In this document: positions 1 through 13,400 of the stretch, in pieces
Layout of the letters: each line of letters starts with the position of its first letter
Position numbering within the stretch: position 1 is the first letter of the stretch
Assembly (NCBI RefSeq): GCF_964021845.1
Contig: NZ_CAXHZC010000005.1
Coordinates: forward strand, 186,001 to 250,000
Reading direction: 5' to 3'
DNA from: Arcticibacterium sp964021845
Lineage (GTDB): Bacteria; Bacteroidota; Bacteroidia; Cytophagales; Spirosomataceae
Length of the DNA stretch: 64,000 bases
Translations under genes and position numbers: made by a program
Notes under the pieces: generated by a model
What the model was told of the DNA's origin: nothing
What the model saw: only the letters and a program-made list of their open reading frames with translations
Databases searched by the model: none

Positions 1-974
1 TAACCATTCCCCAAAAGTATTTCATTTTGCTTGGCTTTAGATTTAATCATGGTGATTATTTTTTCTTCAGCTTCTAGAGTAATGACATTTGGAGACTGGG
101 TTAGTTTGTTTTTAATCAATGGGTTAATTCTTTCAAAAGACGCAATATGTTCAATGAAGTCGTTTGCACGGGCTTTTAGCTTTGAAGAAACTACCTCTAT
201 ATTTTCAGCTTCTCTAAGGATTCTGTTTAGCAAGAAAATGTTTAAAATATTTGGAGTATAATGGGTCTGAAATTTTTGAAAATTTTCTCTAATGAAAAGG
301 AAGCTATTATAATGATTTCTTTCATTTAGCTTAATGGCTGCTTCTATTGCCTTTGGCGAAACTATCATGACGCCCATTCCAGAAGGAAGCCCAAGACATT
401 TCTGTACGGAGGCCAAGAAAACATCACCTGCAGAAAAGTCTATGGCATAACCTCCTAGAGAAGAGGTTACATCAAAGCATTTAAGAAAATGTGATGGCAG
501 GCTTCTTAAATTGTCATTATTTATATAACTACCGTTTGACGTTTCACTTTGCACGGCACAAAAGCAATCATAATTTTGGGCAATCTGAATTTCTGAAAGC
601 TCTTGGTCTAAGAAAAAACGAGAACCCCTAATCCCTTTAATGGTTTCAATGCTTCTATCAATATTTGGACTAGGATTGGTAACGGTGTATTTAAACCATT
701 TTTTACCAAAGGCTCCATTATAAGCAAACTGAACATTTCCAGAGAGTACTGACTGTGCTACTATTTCCCAACATTCGGTGGCAGATGAGGTAAAGTAGAT
801 TTCGTAATCTTTTGGAACAGCCATTTTTTGTTTAAACAAATCAATGGTTTCCCTTAGCAGCTCCATAAAGGAATCGCTTCTGTGGTTTTTCTCTAAAATG
901 CCACAGTCAAAAGCTTCATTCATGAAAGCTTTTACAGAAGGATAAATTTTGGAGGGTCCTGGATAGAAATTCAT
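1..974 (-). CDS. Class V (SerC-like) PLP-dependent aminotransferase, 3' end cut by window edge
   Basis: The minus frame is open from an ATG at 974 to the window edge (about 324 codons). Its N-terminus MNFYPGPSKIYPSVKAFMNE and the segment EIYFTSSATECWEIVAQ match the phosphoserine/alanine-glyoxylate class V aminotransferase fold. The PLP lysine is expected in FLASVQKCLGLPSGMGV, encoded around nt 370-420. The last visible residues, ending NEILLGNG, resemble the C-terminal small domain, so only a short tail should be missing. Members of this Bacteroidota family are annotated as phosphoserine aminotransferase (serine biosynthesis), but the true substrate cannot be read from the sequence. The enzyme is cytosolic. 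It is divergent from the giant surface-protein gene across a 0.5-kb gap. No stop codon or frameshift was seen in the checked parts of the frame. Confidence 0.85.
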   Translation of the reverse strand, partial: MNFYPGPSKIYPSVKAFMNEAFDCGILEKNHRSDSFMELLRETIDLFKQKMAVPKDYEIYFTSSATECWEIVAQSVLSGNVQFAYNGAFGKKWFKYTVTNPSPNIDRSIETIKGIRGSRFFLDQELSEIQIAQNYDCFCAVQSETSNGSYINNDNLRSLPSHFLKCFDVTSSLGGYAIDFSAGDVFLASVQKCLGLPSGMGVMIVSPKAIEAAIKLNERNHYNSFLFIRENFQKFQTHYTPNILNIFLLNRILREAENIEVVSSKLKARANDFIEHIASFERINPLIKNKLTQSPNVITLEAEEKIITMIKSKAKQNEILLGNG

Positions 975-1473
975 CAAACTTTATTTTTCTCAAATGTCGG
1001 GAAAAATATTTCGGTCTCATTCTTTTCTAATAAAGTGCTTTCGGAGAAACTGATGGTTTTTCTGATGATTTAGATTTTATAATTTCAGAGAATGGCGTTT
1101 TTAAAAGTATGAAATAAGGCTTTTTCGGTACCAAAAAGGCCACTTTCTTTTCCTCAAGGGTATTCTTTGCTACTTTTTCTAGGCAAAAAAAATACTTATT
1201 TAAGCGACTGGTGTCAAATTATTTTTAAAGTATACTAAGATTTCTTTTTTTCAGGAAAAAGCCAGGTTAGGTGTTTTTTTGAAAATCATAAAGCAAGTTA
1301 ATTTATTGGTAGTAAGGTTTTTGAGTGTATTTTTTCAGTAATAGTTTTTAGTCAGCTTTCTTTTGGCATGGTGATTGGTATTAAATAGGAGATTCTGCAC
1401 AAGAAGGTGCAAAATTGTGCGGCAAGACTTGAGGTCTTCAAAAGCATATCTTGCTGAATACCAAAACCGATAA
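975..1473. other. 0.5-kb AT-rich intergenic region between divergent genes
   Basis: No convincing gene was seen. The region is AT-rich with several T-runs and should hold the promoters of the aminotransferase (minus) and the giant surface-protein gene (plus). Close to the plus-strand start there are two small inverted repeats: TGCAC-6 nt-GTGCA (about 1396-1411) and AAGAC-4 nt-GGTCTT (about 1424-1438). They could form hairpins in a 5' leader, but nothing shows that they are functional. Confidence 0.5.
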
Positions 1474-4400
1474 GTGAGTAATCCTAAAGGAGAAATACAA
1501 AAACTGATAAAATTACCTTGCAAAGGTTTAGCTCTTAACGCTAAATGCTGCAGGGCTTTTAGCGTTTTGGCCTTTCTTATGTTCTTATGTTTTAAAAGCT
1601 TTGCTTTTCCCATTGATTTAGTTACCAACGGAGATTTCTCAGATGGACGGAATGGTTTCTCGTCAGACTACGACTGGAACGGATTTAATAACGGCGACTA
1701 TGACATTGACGACGAACCTGGTGATGTCAATAATGCTTTCTACGATTTTTACGACCATACGGTAGGTACTAGTGCTGGTGAAATGCTAATAGCAAACGGA
1801 AGTACAAATAGCAACGATGATGTTTGGCAAAACAATTTTTCTGTAACCAGTGGTCAAACATATACCTTATCTTTTTGGTATAGAAATGCTTACAATGGAA
1901 ATCTGTCTACATTAGGTTGGACTGCCAATGGTTCCCAAATAGGAAGCACTGTGGTAACAAACAATAGTTGGCAAAAGATTACTGTGGTTTACACGGCTAC
2001 TTCTACAGGTACTGTTACTTTTGCCATTAAAGAATTTACTCAAGAGTCTTCAGGGAATATTTTTGCGATTGATGATGTATCTATCCTGACCGATTTACCG
2101 GCTACATGTTCAGGAACTTTTTCGGATACTGGTGGAAGTGGAGGTAATTACTCAAACTATGAGGACTATACCACCACCTACTGTGCAAGTCCTGGAAATA
2201 ACATTCGTTTTACTTTTACCAGCTTTAGTCTTGAGAATAGATATGATTATTTAAGAATTTATGATGGTACATCAGTTTCTGATGAATTATTTGATGACTA
2301 CACAGGTAATTCAAGCCCAGGTACAATTACTTCTACAGAAGGATGTTTGACTATAAGATTTACTTCTGATTATTCCGTGAATGAATCTGGCTGGATAGCA
2401 AATATTAGCTGTGTGCCAGACCCTTCTTGCTCTGACATTGATCAGGTTTTAATTAATGATTTAGGCGGAAGTTCGGATATAGACATTACTGGTGGAGCAA
2501 CTCTTTACACAGGTCAATTACCTATCAACTGGAATATTGAAGCTACAGGTACTGGTTCGGTAGGGAGTATGGAGTTTCAAGTAACTGGCGATGCTAATCA
2601 AAGCAATATAGAAAGTGCAGCTCCTTATAGAATGCCAACTGATGCAGTATCTCTAAATTGGGGAGTAGGTACTTATAGTATTAAAGTTACGCAGTATAGT
2701 GAGTCTGGTGGAAATGGAAATGTTTGTGCCGTTGAAGATTTTGACCTTATTATAGACGACTGTGCAATAAGTAATCTTACAGCATCCTCAAATTCGGAGG
2801 TTTGTACAGGAGAAACTTTAAATTTAAGTGTTTCAGGGGGTGGGAGCGGTGCAGTATATTCTTGGACAGGCCCCAATAGTTTTAGTTCTTCCAGTCAAAA
2901 CCCTTCTATTGCTAATATTGGGGCTGCTGTCTCTGGAAATTATGTGGTCACCGCAACTAATTCAGGTTGTTCAGCTACGGCTTCTACTAATGTTTCTGTA
3001 AATATTGCTCCTAATGTTACTGTAACTAGCCAAAACGCCAATTGCGGATTAAATAATGGTGAAATTACTTTTTCTTTTCCAGACCAAAGTGGTAGAACTG
3101 GCATAGAGTTTAGCACTAATAATGGAAGTTCATACGGAAATAATGTAAATGATAATATTGGAAGTACCACCATTGGCGGTTTTGGACCAGGTACTTACGA
3201 GGTTTGGACAAGATGGGGCAATAATGAATGTCCTGTAGATTTAGGCTCTGTCAGTGTCGCTAGAGTTTCTGGAACGTTAAATACGTCAAACAGTGACCCT
3301 ACTATCTGTCTTGGTGAAAGTTCTACTTTAGGAGTTTCTCTTTTGAATGGAGTAGGAAGCGTTAGTTATTCTTGGAGTAACGGTCTAGGAACTGGAAGTA
3401 ACAAAAATGTAACTCCTAATAGTAACATCACTTACAGTATTACTGCTACAGACAGTGAGGGCTGTACTGCCACTAACACTATTGCGATTGTGGTGAATAA
3501 TTTACCAACAGTTAGTATAGGGTCAAATTCACCAGTATGTGCAGGTGGAACTATTAATCTAACATCAGCTGGAGGGAATAATTATGCATGGACGGGCCCA
3601 AATTCTTTTAGCTCTAATAATCAAAATCCAAGCATAGCTTCGGTGTCTCCTTCAAATTCTGGGGTTTATAATTTGACAGTTACAGATGCCAATAGTTGTT
3701 CAAATAACGCCGCAGTAAATGTTGTAATTAATTCAGGTTTAACAGTGACGGCTGGTGTTGCAGATTCAAAAATATGCTCTGGCTATGCTTTAAACCTTAA
3801 TGCAAGCGGTGCGAATACATATACTTGGACTGGGCCAAATGGTTTTTCTTCTAACAGCCAAAACCCCACTATAAATAGCTCTACAGTTACAAGCTCAGGA
3901 GTATATACAGTTACTGGAACTAATACTAACTCTTGTACAGCTACCGCTACTACTTCCGTAACGGTAGTTGCCAATAATAGAACAGCAAATAACGACGGTC
4001 CAAAATGCGTGGGCAGTACTATAAATTTAACAGCTTCAGGAGGGGATACTTACAGTTGGGCTGGACCAAATGGTTTTAGTTCTTCTTCATCAAATCCAAG
4101 CATAGCAAATGCTACATTAAGTAATGAAGGTATTTATACTGTCACGGTATCTATTAATGATGCCTGTTCTGAAACTGCCACTACGGAGCTTACCCTTTAT
4201 AGTTTACCAAACGTTTCCGTAACGGACCCAGGCACCATTTGTCAATATGACGATGCACAACTTCAAGCTTCTGGCGGAGTTTCTTACGCGTGGGTAGGTC
4301 CAAATAGTTTTAGTTCAAATCAGCAAAACCCAACGGTCAGTAATATTACGAATGCCAAAACAGGTATCTATACAGTAACTGTCACTAATGCTTCCAGTTG

Positions 4401-7400
4401 TTCAGCATCGGCCACTACAGAATTGTCACTGTCGTTCCCAAGCCTTGTGGTTTCTAGTGATACTGCATTATGTGCTGGTGGCACTATAAACCTTAACGCT
4501 TCTGGTGGAATTGGATATAGTTGGGTAGGACCAAATTCATTTAGCAGTAGCTCGTCTAGTATAAGTATTGCCAGTGCTAGTTCATCCGAATCTGGTGTTT
4601 ATACAGTAACAGTAAATAATTCACTAGGGTGTACCGCCACTACGGGCATAAATGTAACCATCCTTAGTACTTCTGACCCAATACTAACTTTACCATCTAT
4701 TTGTACTGGAGATTCATTGAAGTTAGAAATGCCAGGATGGACAAATTATTCATGGACAGGCCCATCTAGCTTTAGTTCATCTGATGTAGATGCGTTTATA
4801 GTAAATTCTAATACCTCCAATTCTGGTGTATATAGTGTTACCGTGAATGTAGCAGGCTGTACCACTACGGCTACAACATCTGTTACGGTTAGGGCATTAC
4901 CAGCCCCCGTAATTTCAAGTAATGAGCCCATTTGTTTAGGCACTAGTTTAAACCTTAGTACGGGTTCTCAATCTTCATATACATGGAAAGGTCCAGATAG
5001 TTTTACTAGCTCTGCTCAGAATCCAGTAATCTCGGTTTCTGATAGTTTGGTGCAAGGGATTTACACATTATCTGTAGTAGATACTTATGGCTGTATAGAC
5101 TCTACCACTCATGATGTAGATGTTTCCGTGGTTTATCCTACGGCAAATAATAGTGGAATATCGTGCTTAGGAGATAATGTAACTTTGAATGCAACTGGCG
5201 GTTCTACTTATTCTTGGACAGGTCCAAATAGTTATTCTTCAAATTCTCAAAACCCAGTTTTGAGCAGTATTACCGCTTCTGATGCTGGAATTTATTCGGT
5301 AACAGTTACGGATGCAAATGGCTGTACAGGCACTGCAACAACAGAGATAGTAGTTTCAATACCAACAGCAAGTGCTACTACCAATGGGCCAGTTTGTGAA
5401 GGCTCTACGCTGATATTAAGTGGTTCTAATGCTGATTTATATGATTGGTCTGGGCCAAACTCATTCACTTCAAGTCTTAGAATTCCACAAATAAACAATG
5501 TAACATTAACAGCTGATGGTGTTTATACTTTTACAGTAACAGATTCAGTTTCGTGTACAGCCACAGCTTCTGTTATTGTAGTTATAAATCCATTACCTAC
5601 GGTTTCAACCTCAAATAATGGCCCTACTTGTCAAGGTCAAACACTTAACTTGACTGCCAGTGGAGGTAATTCTTACAGCTGGGCAGGACCTAATGGATTC
5701 TTATCTTCAAGTCAAAACCCAACAATAGCCAGTGTTCCTGCTGGAGCCAATGGTATTTACACCGTTCAGGTTACTGATATTAATAATTGTTCATCCATTT
5801 CCACCATGGATGTTACGGTAAATCCAGCACCTACACCAGTGGCTTCGGCAACTATTGCAGATATATGTGTAGGGCAAACATTAGAATTATTAGGTAGTGG
5901 CGGAGGTACTTACGCTTGGACCGGTCCAAACTCTTTTTCTTCTTCTCAGGAAGACCCAAACCGTAGCAATGGTACTACGGATATGACTGGTATTTATACT
6001 TTGGTAGTAACTACAGTACCTCAGGGCTGTACAGCTAGTGCCACTGTAGCTGTTTCAGTTAATACTATTCCAGACCCTCCAATTGTAAGTGATGTAGAAA
6101 GGTGCGGGCCTGGAACAGTGACCATAACGGCTTCTGGCTGTTCTGGAATTTATAGTTGGTATAGCACCAATAGTAGTTCTACAGTTTTAGGGACAGGTGC
6201 ATCATTTACAAGTCCATCATTAAGCAGTGATAGAAATTATTATGTTGATTGTACAGAGTTTACTTGTCCAAGTTCTACCAGAGCTGAAGTTTTTGTAGAT
6301 ATTTTACCCGTGCCAACCGCTACAGCTTCAGTGACTCAACGACACTGTAAAGGTTCTACCGCTAAGTTTACTGGTGGAGGTAATAACGTAAGTTCTTATA
6401 GTTGGTCAGGTCCTACTGGTTGGTCGAGTCCTGCACAGTCGCCTACTTTTTTGATTACAGAGAATTCGGATGCGGGTACTTATACTATTACTACTACCCG
6501 TTCTAATGGTTGTACCGCTACCGCTACTACAAATTTAACAGTAGTTAATAATTGTAATAATATCTGTGACCAGCAGTATGTTATAATTCCATCAAATCCA
6601 GCTTTTTGTACTTCAAATACTGGTCAGGTAACCATTTCTGCGACCAATGAGTATCAAACAAGCTTAGACGGAGTAAACTGGTATAGAGGCTCTCATACAT
6701 TTGGTGGTTTAGGAGTTGGTAATTATTTCTTTTATGTAAGAGACTATGCTACACAAAACATCTGTAAGAATGTTAATAACACCTTAGTGTCAACCACATC
6801 TTCCTATTTTACAGGAGCAGATGTAGATGCGGCATCAGATTGTTATGCTGCTAATGGTTCTATACAGCTTGAAGGGGTTCGTCAATCTGATGATGTTACT
6901 TGGCTTGCCACGTTAAAAGGAGCCTCTGTACCAATATCAACATTAGATAATAGTACGATAGAAAACTTAACCCCTGGTTTATATTATGTTAAGGTAGCCA
7001 GGGCTAACGAATTCTGTTACGCAGAAAGATATATTGAAGTACCAAATAATGGTACAGACTGTACAAGTGATGTCTTCTGTGATGACGATTCGGTTCCAAA
7101 CTTATTTCCAAATGGAGACTTTGGTTCTGGGACGGATGAAAATGGACCCGTTTTGACAGAGACGCAGTATGGTTATTCAAACTACACATGTTATTCTCCT
7201 TGGGATAGTTTTTACTCCATAGTATACGAGACCGATTGTGATAATAATAATCATCAAGCTTTTCAGTTTTCTCAAGCCACAGGTTGGTGGGATATTTTGG
7301 AGGAAGATCATACTCCAGGAGATACTCAGGGGTATATGATGGTAATTAATGCTGGTTATACACCTAATATCGTAATTGAAAAGGAAATTGGTGATTTGTG

Positions 7401-10400
7401 TCCAAATACGCAGTATAACTTTACAGCTTGGATGCGAAATATCTCCCCAGATTCGCCAATTCAGCCTGATGCTGCATTTATTATTGATGGTGTCATCATG
7501 GCGAGGTCTGGTGAAGTAAGAGGTACCAGTTGGCAAAAAGTAGGTTTCTCCTTTAAGACTGGAGATAATACAACCTCAGCCCTTTTTGCTCTTAGAAACA
7601 TTGCTCCTGGAGGTTTTGGAAACAACTGGATTTTGGATGACATTAAAGTGAGTAAGTGTCCACTAGAAATTGAACTTAGTGGTACCACGGTAGCCTGCCT
7701 TGGCGGAGACAGTGAAGAAATTAATGCCAGTATCGGTGACCCATATTCGGAGCACACATTCTTCAAATGGCAGAAAAGTGATGATAACGGAGCTACTTGG
7801 GATGAAGTTACGGCTGTAGCCGAAGGAACTTACGTTTCTGGTGTTATGGACGTGAGTTTAACTTTACCAACTCCAATAGTTTCTGCCTTAAGTGGAAGAA
7901 TTTATAGAATTAGACTTGCTACTACTGAAAGTACAATTGACGACCCGCAGTGTTCTGTTTATAGTGCTTTGACTCAAATTATTGTTCCACCTATTGAAGT
8001 TGTAGTAACTGAAGACCAAGTTAAATGTATTGGAAGTGGAGAAGTAACATTAGAAGCCATTCCTTCTGGAGGAAATGCTCCTTATACTTTTGAATGGGAT
8101 AATGGTTTACCTACTACAGCCACGGTAAATGTTAATCCAAGTATATCTACGGACTATATAGTTACGGTAAGAGATTCTTCTGGGTGCCCAGTTACAGATA
8201 CCATCAATGTGACAATTGAAGATCAACCTACACTTACAGTATCCATTGGTCCAGATTCAGTGTGTGTAGATGGGCTTGCAGGAATAACAGCTCATGTAGT
8301 AGGTGGTTCTGGCGATTTTGATTTTACATGGTTCTCTACCTATGATACCACAGGAACTTGGACAGAGATAGTAGGTGAAAAAGATTCTGTCTATCACCCA
8401 GAAACGTCAGTGGCTCATCAAATATATTATAGAGTTTTTGTAGAAGACCTCACGTTTGATTGTAATGATGCTCTTTCTAATGCGGTATTATTTAATGTTG
8501 TAGACGATCCTATTACAAACCTAAATCTTACAGATGTTAGTTTGTGCCTTAATGGTAATGTTGAACTTATTCCTACTATTACTGGAGGAACAGGTCAGTT
8601 TGAGTATCAATGGGAATACTCCCTCGATGGAAGTACCTCTTGGACTGCCATGCCGGAAGATACGCTCGCTAACTTGACTGTACCTTCTGATGCTGTTAAA
8701 GTGGAGTATTATAGGCTTACTACCACTTCTGATGGAAATGGATGTGATTCCCCTCCATCAGATGTAGCGAGAATTGAAGTATTACCAATATTTGATGTTG
8801 ACGTTTCTTTAATTGATAATGTTGTTTGTATTGATGGTTTAGTTGTTTTACATGCGGATACCTCATCTGGCTCAGGAACCATTACATATCAGTGGTCTAG
8901 TAGTTCGGATGGATCTAACTTTAGCACCATTAGTGGGGCTACCGACTCCACATATTCACCAGTTACATCTGCAGAAGGTTTGATGTATTATCAGGTAGAA
9001 GCTACTGCTAGTGGTATAGGCTGTGGTAACGCCACTTCAGATATTGCAACTGTTACTGTTTTACCAGAATTCTCAGTGGATGTTACGGTAAATAACCCAC
9101 TAGTTTGTATTGGTGGAGCAGTAGAATTAGTGGCAGATACTACAAACGGAACTGGTACAGTAACATATCAATGGTTCGATTCAACGGATGATGTAAGCTT
9201 TAGCCCAATAGCTGGTGCTACAGATTCCAATTATGTAGCTCCTACAGCCACAGAAGGCATTACGTATTATAGAGTAGAGGCAACAGCAGACGGGTCTGGT
9301 TGTGGAACGGTAGTTTCTCCGTCCGTACCTGTTGAAGTTTTACCGGTATTCTCTGTTGAAATTGCTGTTAATAATAGTATAGTTTGCGTTGGCGGAATGG
9401 TGGAAATATTGGCAGATACTACAAACGGAACAGGAACAGTAACTTATCAATGGTTCGAGTCTGACGACAATAGTGTATTCACTTTAGTACCTGGAGAAAC
9501 AGATTCTTTGTTAAGTGTTAATACTTCTGTAGAAGGAACCCGCTATTATTATGTAGAAGCTACTGCTTCTGGGTCTGGCTGCGGAACAGTAAGGTCAGCC
9601 ACAGCAACAGTGGAGGTTCTTCCTGTTTTTGAAGTAGAGGCGAGTTTGTTGTCAAATACAGTTTGTATTGGTGGAGCTGTTTTATTAAACACAGACACAA
9701 CTTCTGGTACAGGAACAGTAACTTATCAATGGTTTAGTAGCACAGATGGTTCAAGCTTTAATCCTGTAACAGATTCTACCAGAAACGCATTTGTACCAGT
9801 TACTTCTGCAGAAGGCATGATGTATTATCAAGTTCAGGCCACGTCAAGTGGAGAAGGTTGTGGAACCGCTACTTCTGACGACGTCACTGTTACCGTATTA
9901 CCAATTTTCGATGTTGAGGTTTCTGTAAATAATGCTGTAGTATGTATTGGAGGAGCGGTGCAATTAGAAGCAGATACAGTAAACGGAACAGGAAATATTA
10001 CTTATCAATGGCTTTCATCAACAGACAACAGCTCTTTCAATGTAATAAGTGGTGCTACTGATTCAGTTTATGTACCAAATACAAGTTCAGAAGGTATATT
10101 ATATTATCAAGTTCAGGCTACAGCAAGTGGTTCGGGTTGTGGAACTGTAACATCGGCTTCTGCTTCAGTAGAAGTTTTACCAGTCTTTTCTGTTGATGTT
10201 ACTTTAGCAAGTAATACGGTCTGTGTAGGAGGAACTGTAGAGTTAGTAGCCGACACCGTTAATGGAACAGGCGTGGTAACATACCAATGGTTTGAATCTT
10301 CAGATAATAGCACTTTCACACCAATTAGCGGAGAAACAGATTCTAATTTGATAGCAAATACAGCATCTGTAGGAATTACCTATTATAGAATTGAAGCTAC

Positions 10401-13400
10401 TGCAAGTGGTTCAGGTTGTGGTACAGTAAGTTCAAATTCGGCCTTTGTAGAGGTATTACCTGTTTTTGATGTAGATGTTACATTATTGTCAAATACAGTT
10501 TGTATTGGCGGAGCAGTTAAGTTATCCGCAGATACCACTTCAGGAAGTGGAAACGTGACCTACCAATGGTATGAGTCTTCAAATAATAGCACGTTTACAC
10601 CAATTAGTGGAGAAACAGATTCTATATATTATCCTAATACTAGTGCAGTAGGCTCATTATATTATAGAGTTCAAGCTACAGCTGGTGGTTCAGGTTGTGG
10701 AACAGTTGATTCAGACAATGCCACGGTTACAGTTTTACCAATTTTCGATGTTGAAGTAAATGTCAATAACGCGGTAGTATGTATTGGAGGAGCGGTGCAA
10801 TTAGAAGCAGATACTATTAATGGAACGGGAACAGTAACTTATCAATGGTTTGAATCATCGGATAACAGTACTTTCACTCCAATAAGTGGAGCTACAGATT
10901 CAGTTTACTTACCTAATACTTCATCAGAGGGAATCATCTATTATCAAGTACAAGCTACAGCAAGTGGCTCGGGTTGTGGTACGGTTACTTCAGCTTCAGC
11001 AAGTGTGGAGGTATTGCCTGTATTTTCTGTTGAGGTAGCTTTATTAAATAACACGGTGTGTTTAGGCGGAGCAGTTAGATTAGTTGCCGATACTACAAAT
11101 GGAACCGGCACAGTGACTTATCAATGGTTTAGTTCTTCTGATAATAGTACATTCACATTAATGCCAGGAGAGACGGATTCTGCATTGACAGCTAATACAT
11201 CCTCAGAAGGAATTACATATTATTATATAGAGGCTACAGCAAGCGGTTCGGGTTGCGGTACTGTAAGGTCGGCAACAGCTAGTGTGGAAGTACTTCCGGT
11301 ATTTGAAGTAGACGTTTCTTTGGATGATAATATAGTTTGCCAAAACGGTTTGGTACAGTTGACCTCTGGTACTACATCAGGCACCGGGACAGTGACTTAT
11401 CAATGGTTTAGTTCTTCAGATGGAAGTTCATTTAATCCAATAACAGACTCTACCGAAGCTACGCTTATTCCAAGTACAGCTTCAGTTGATACTTTATATT
11501 ATAGATTAGAAGCAACTGCCTCAGGAGTTGGTTGCGGAACTGCCGTTTCTGATATAGCCTCAGTGGCTGTGCAGCCACAATTGTCAATTGACGTTGTTCC
11601 TGGAAGTTCTGAAGTTTGTCTAGGAAGCCCAGTAACTTTTGAAGGGAATCCTCAGAATGGCGTTGGAAATATTACTTATCAATGGCAAGCATTTAATGGC
11701 GTTACTTGGCAAAACATTGGCAGCGAAACGGATTCTGTTTACAGTCCATCTACAGCTATAGCTGGTCAATACCAATATAGAATTAACAGTTTTGCCGATG
11801 GGGTAGGTTGTACAGACGCATCTTCGGCACCAGCTATTTTAATCGTTAATGATTATCCTGATGTAGCAGTTAGCAATACTGACCCATTATGTATACCAAA
11901 TAATGGTCAAATAGCTTTCAGTTTCTCAAATGAGACCTATCAAGATACTATTCAGTTTAGCATTGATGGTGGTCTAACATACCCTTACTTTACTTATGAT
12001 TCATTAAGTACTTATAGTATAGATACGCTTAGTGCAGGCACTTATCAAGTTTTTGCTAGATGGGGTGATAGCAGCTGCCCTATTGATTTAGGAAATGTAG
12101 ATTTAGAAGAGCGTCCAGCTCCAGCCGCTAGTGTAACTTATTTAGACCCTACATGTACTACGGATAATGGCCAGATAACTTTCACTTTTGCTGATGAAGC
12201 TACTAGAACTCAAATAGAATTTAGTTTAGACGGTGGAGTCACTTATGAAACCCCAGTAAATGATAATAGTGGCAGTGTTACTTATGCTAGTTTAGCTCCA
12301 GCTACTTATGACCTGTGGGTAAGATGGGCCAATGATGAATGTCCAGTAGATTTAGCCGATGTAACTTTAACAGACCATCCCGGTCCAGTATTGACAGTTT
12401 CAGCTGATACCACTATTTGCTTCGGCTCTACAGCTTTATTAACTGCGAGTTCAACAGGTGGAGATGCTCCAATAGTATATTCTTGGAATAATGGTTTACC
12501 TAACGGAAATTCTCATACAGTATCTCCTGCAGCCGACGCTAGTTTTATCGTGGTGGCTACAGATTCTAATGGTTGTACTTCAGAAGACACTATTCTAATA
12601 AGGGTTAATCCTTTGCCGGTGATTTCAATGACTGGAGGCGAGTATTGTGAAGGAGATTCCGTCTTTTTAACAGTTACAGGTGGTGATACTTATGCATGGA
12701 CTGGACCAAAAGGATTTACTTCTACCATCCAAAATCCTAGCATTGGCAATGTTGATACCACGAATAGTGGTTTTTATATAGTGCAAGTCACAGATTTAAA
12801 TTCGTGCCAAACTATTGATTCTGTTAATGTAATAGTGAACCCTGCTCCCGAGGCACCAATTGTTACAAATGCTAATAGATGTGGTCCTGGGGTGTTAACG
12901 CTCACGGCCTCAGGATGTTCAGGAACTATCACTTGGTTTGATAATCAATTTTCTAATTCAATCGTAGGATTTGGCACAACATTTGAGACTAAATCATTGG
13001 TGGCCACTGCGAATTATTTTGCTAGCTGTACATCAACAAGTAATTGTGAAAGCTTTAATAGAGCATTAGCGGTTGCTGAAATCAGGGAAACTTCTAATGC
13101 GGAGGTGATAACTGTAAATAGTACATGTGTTGGTGAGGTTCCTTTAGATAATGGAATTTTGATAGCAACAGGATTTAGAGAAGGAGAAACCTACTCTTTT
13201 AGCGAAGGCAGCACATTTGATGCTTCCACCGCAATTCCAGCCACACCAGCAGTAATACCATCAAATGGTAGAATGTACGAAACAATAGATAACCCATCAG
13301 GAGTTACCACTTATTATACCGTAAGGATTCTAAGTAGAGATGGTTGCCCTGTTGACCATACGGTTGAGTTCGAGAGACAATGTGACGATTGTTTGCCGTT

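Noticed and set aside
31..261. 76-codon plus-strand frame at the window start
   Set aside because: Antisense to the clearly recognisable class V aminotransferase.
7177..7766. Two overlapping minus-strand frames of 101-119 codons inside the giant gene
   Set aside because: Shadow frames of the second jelly-roll domain; no start context, signal or known motifs.
8230..11850. Regular spacing that could suggest a CRISPR array
   Set aside because: The 279-nt period is coding, in frame, and the units are degenerate protein repeats; there are no short identical repeats with unique spacers, and no cas genes.
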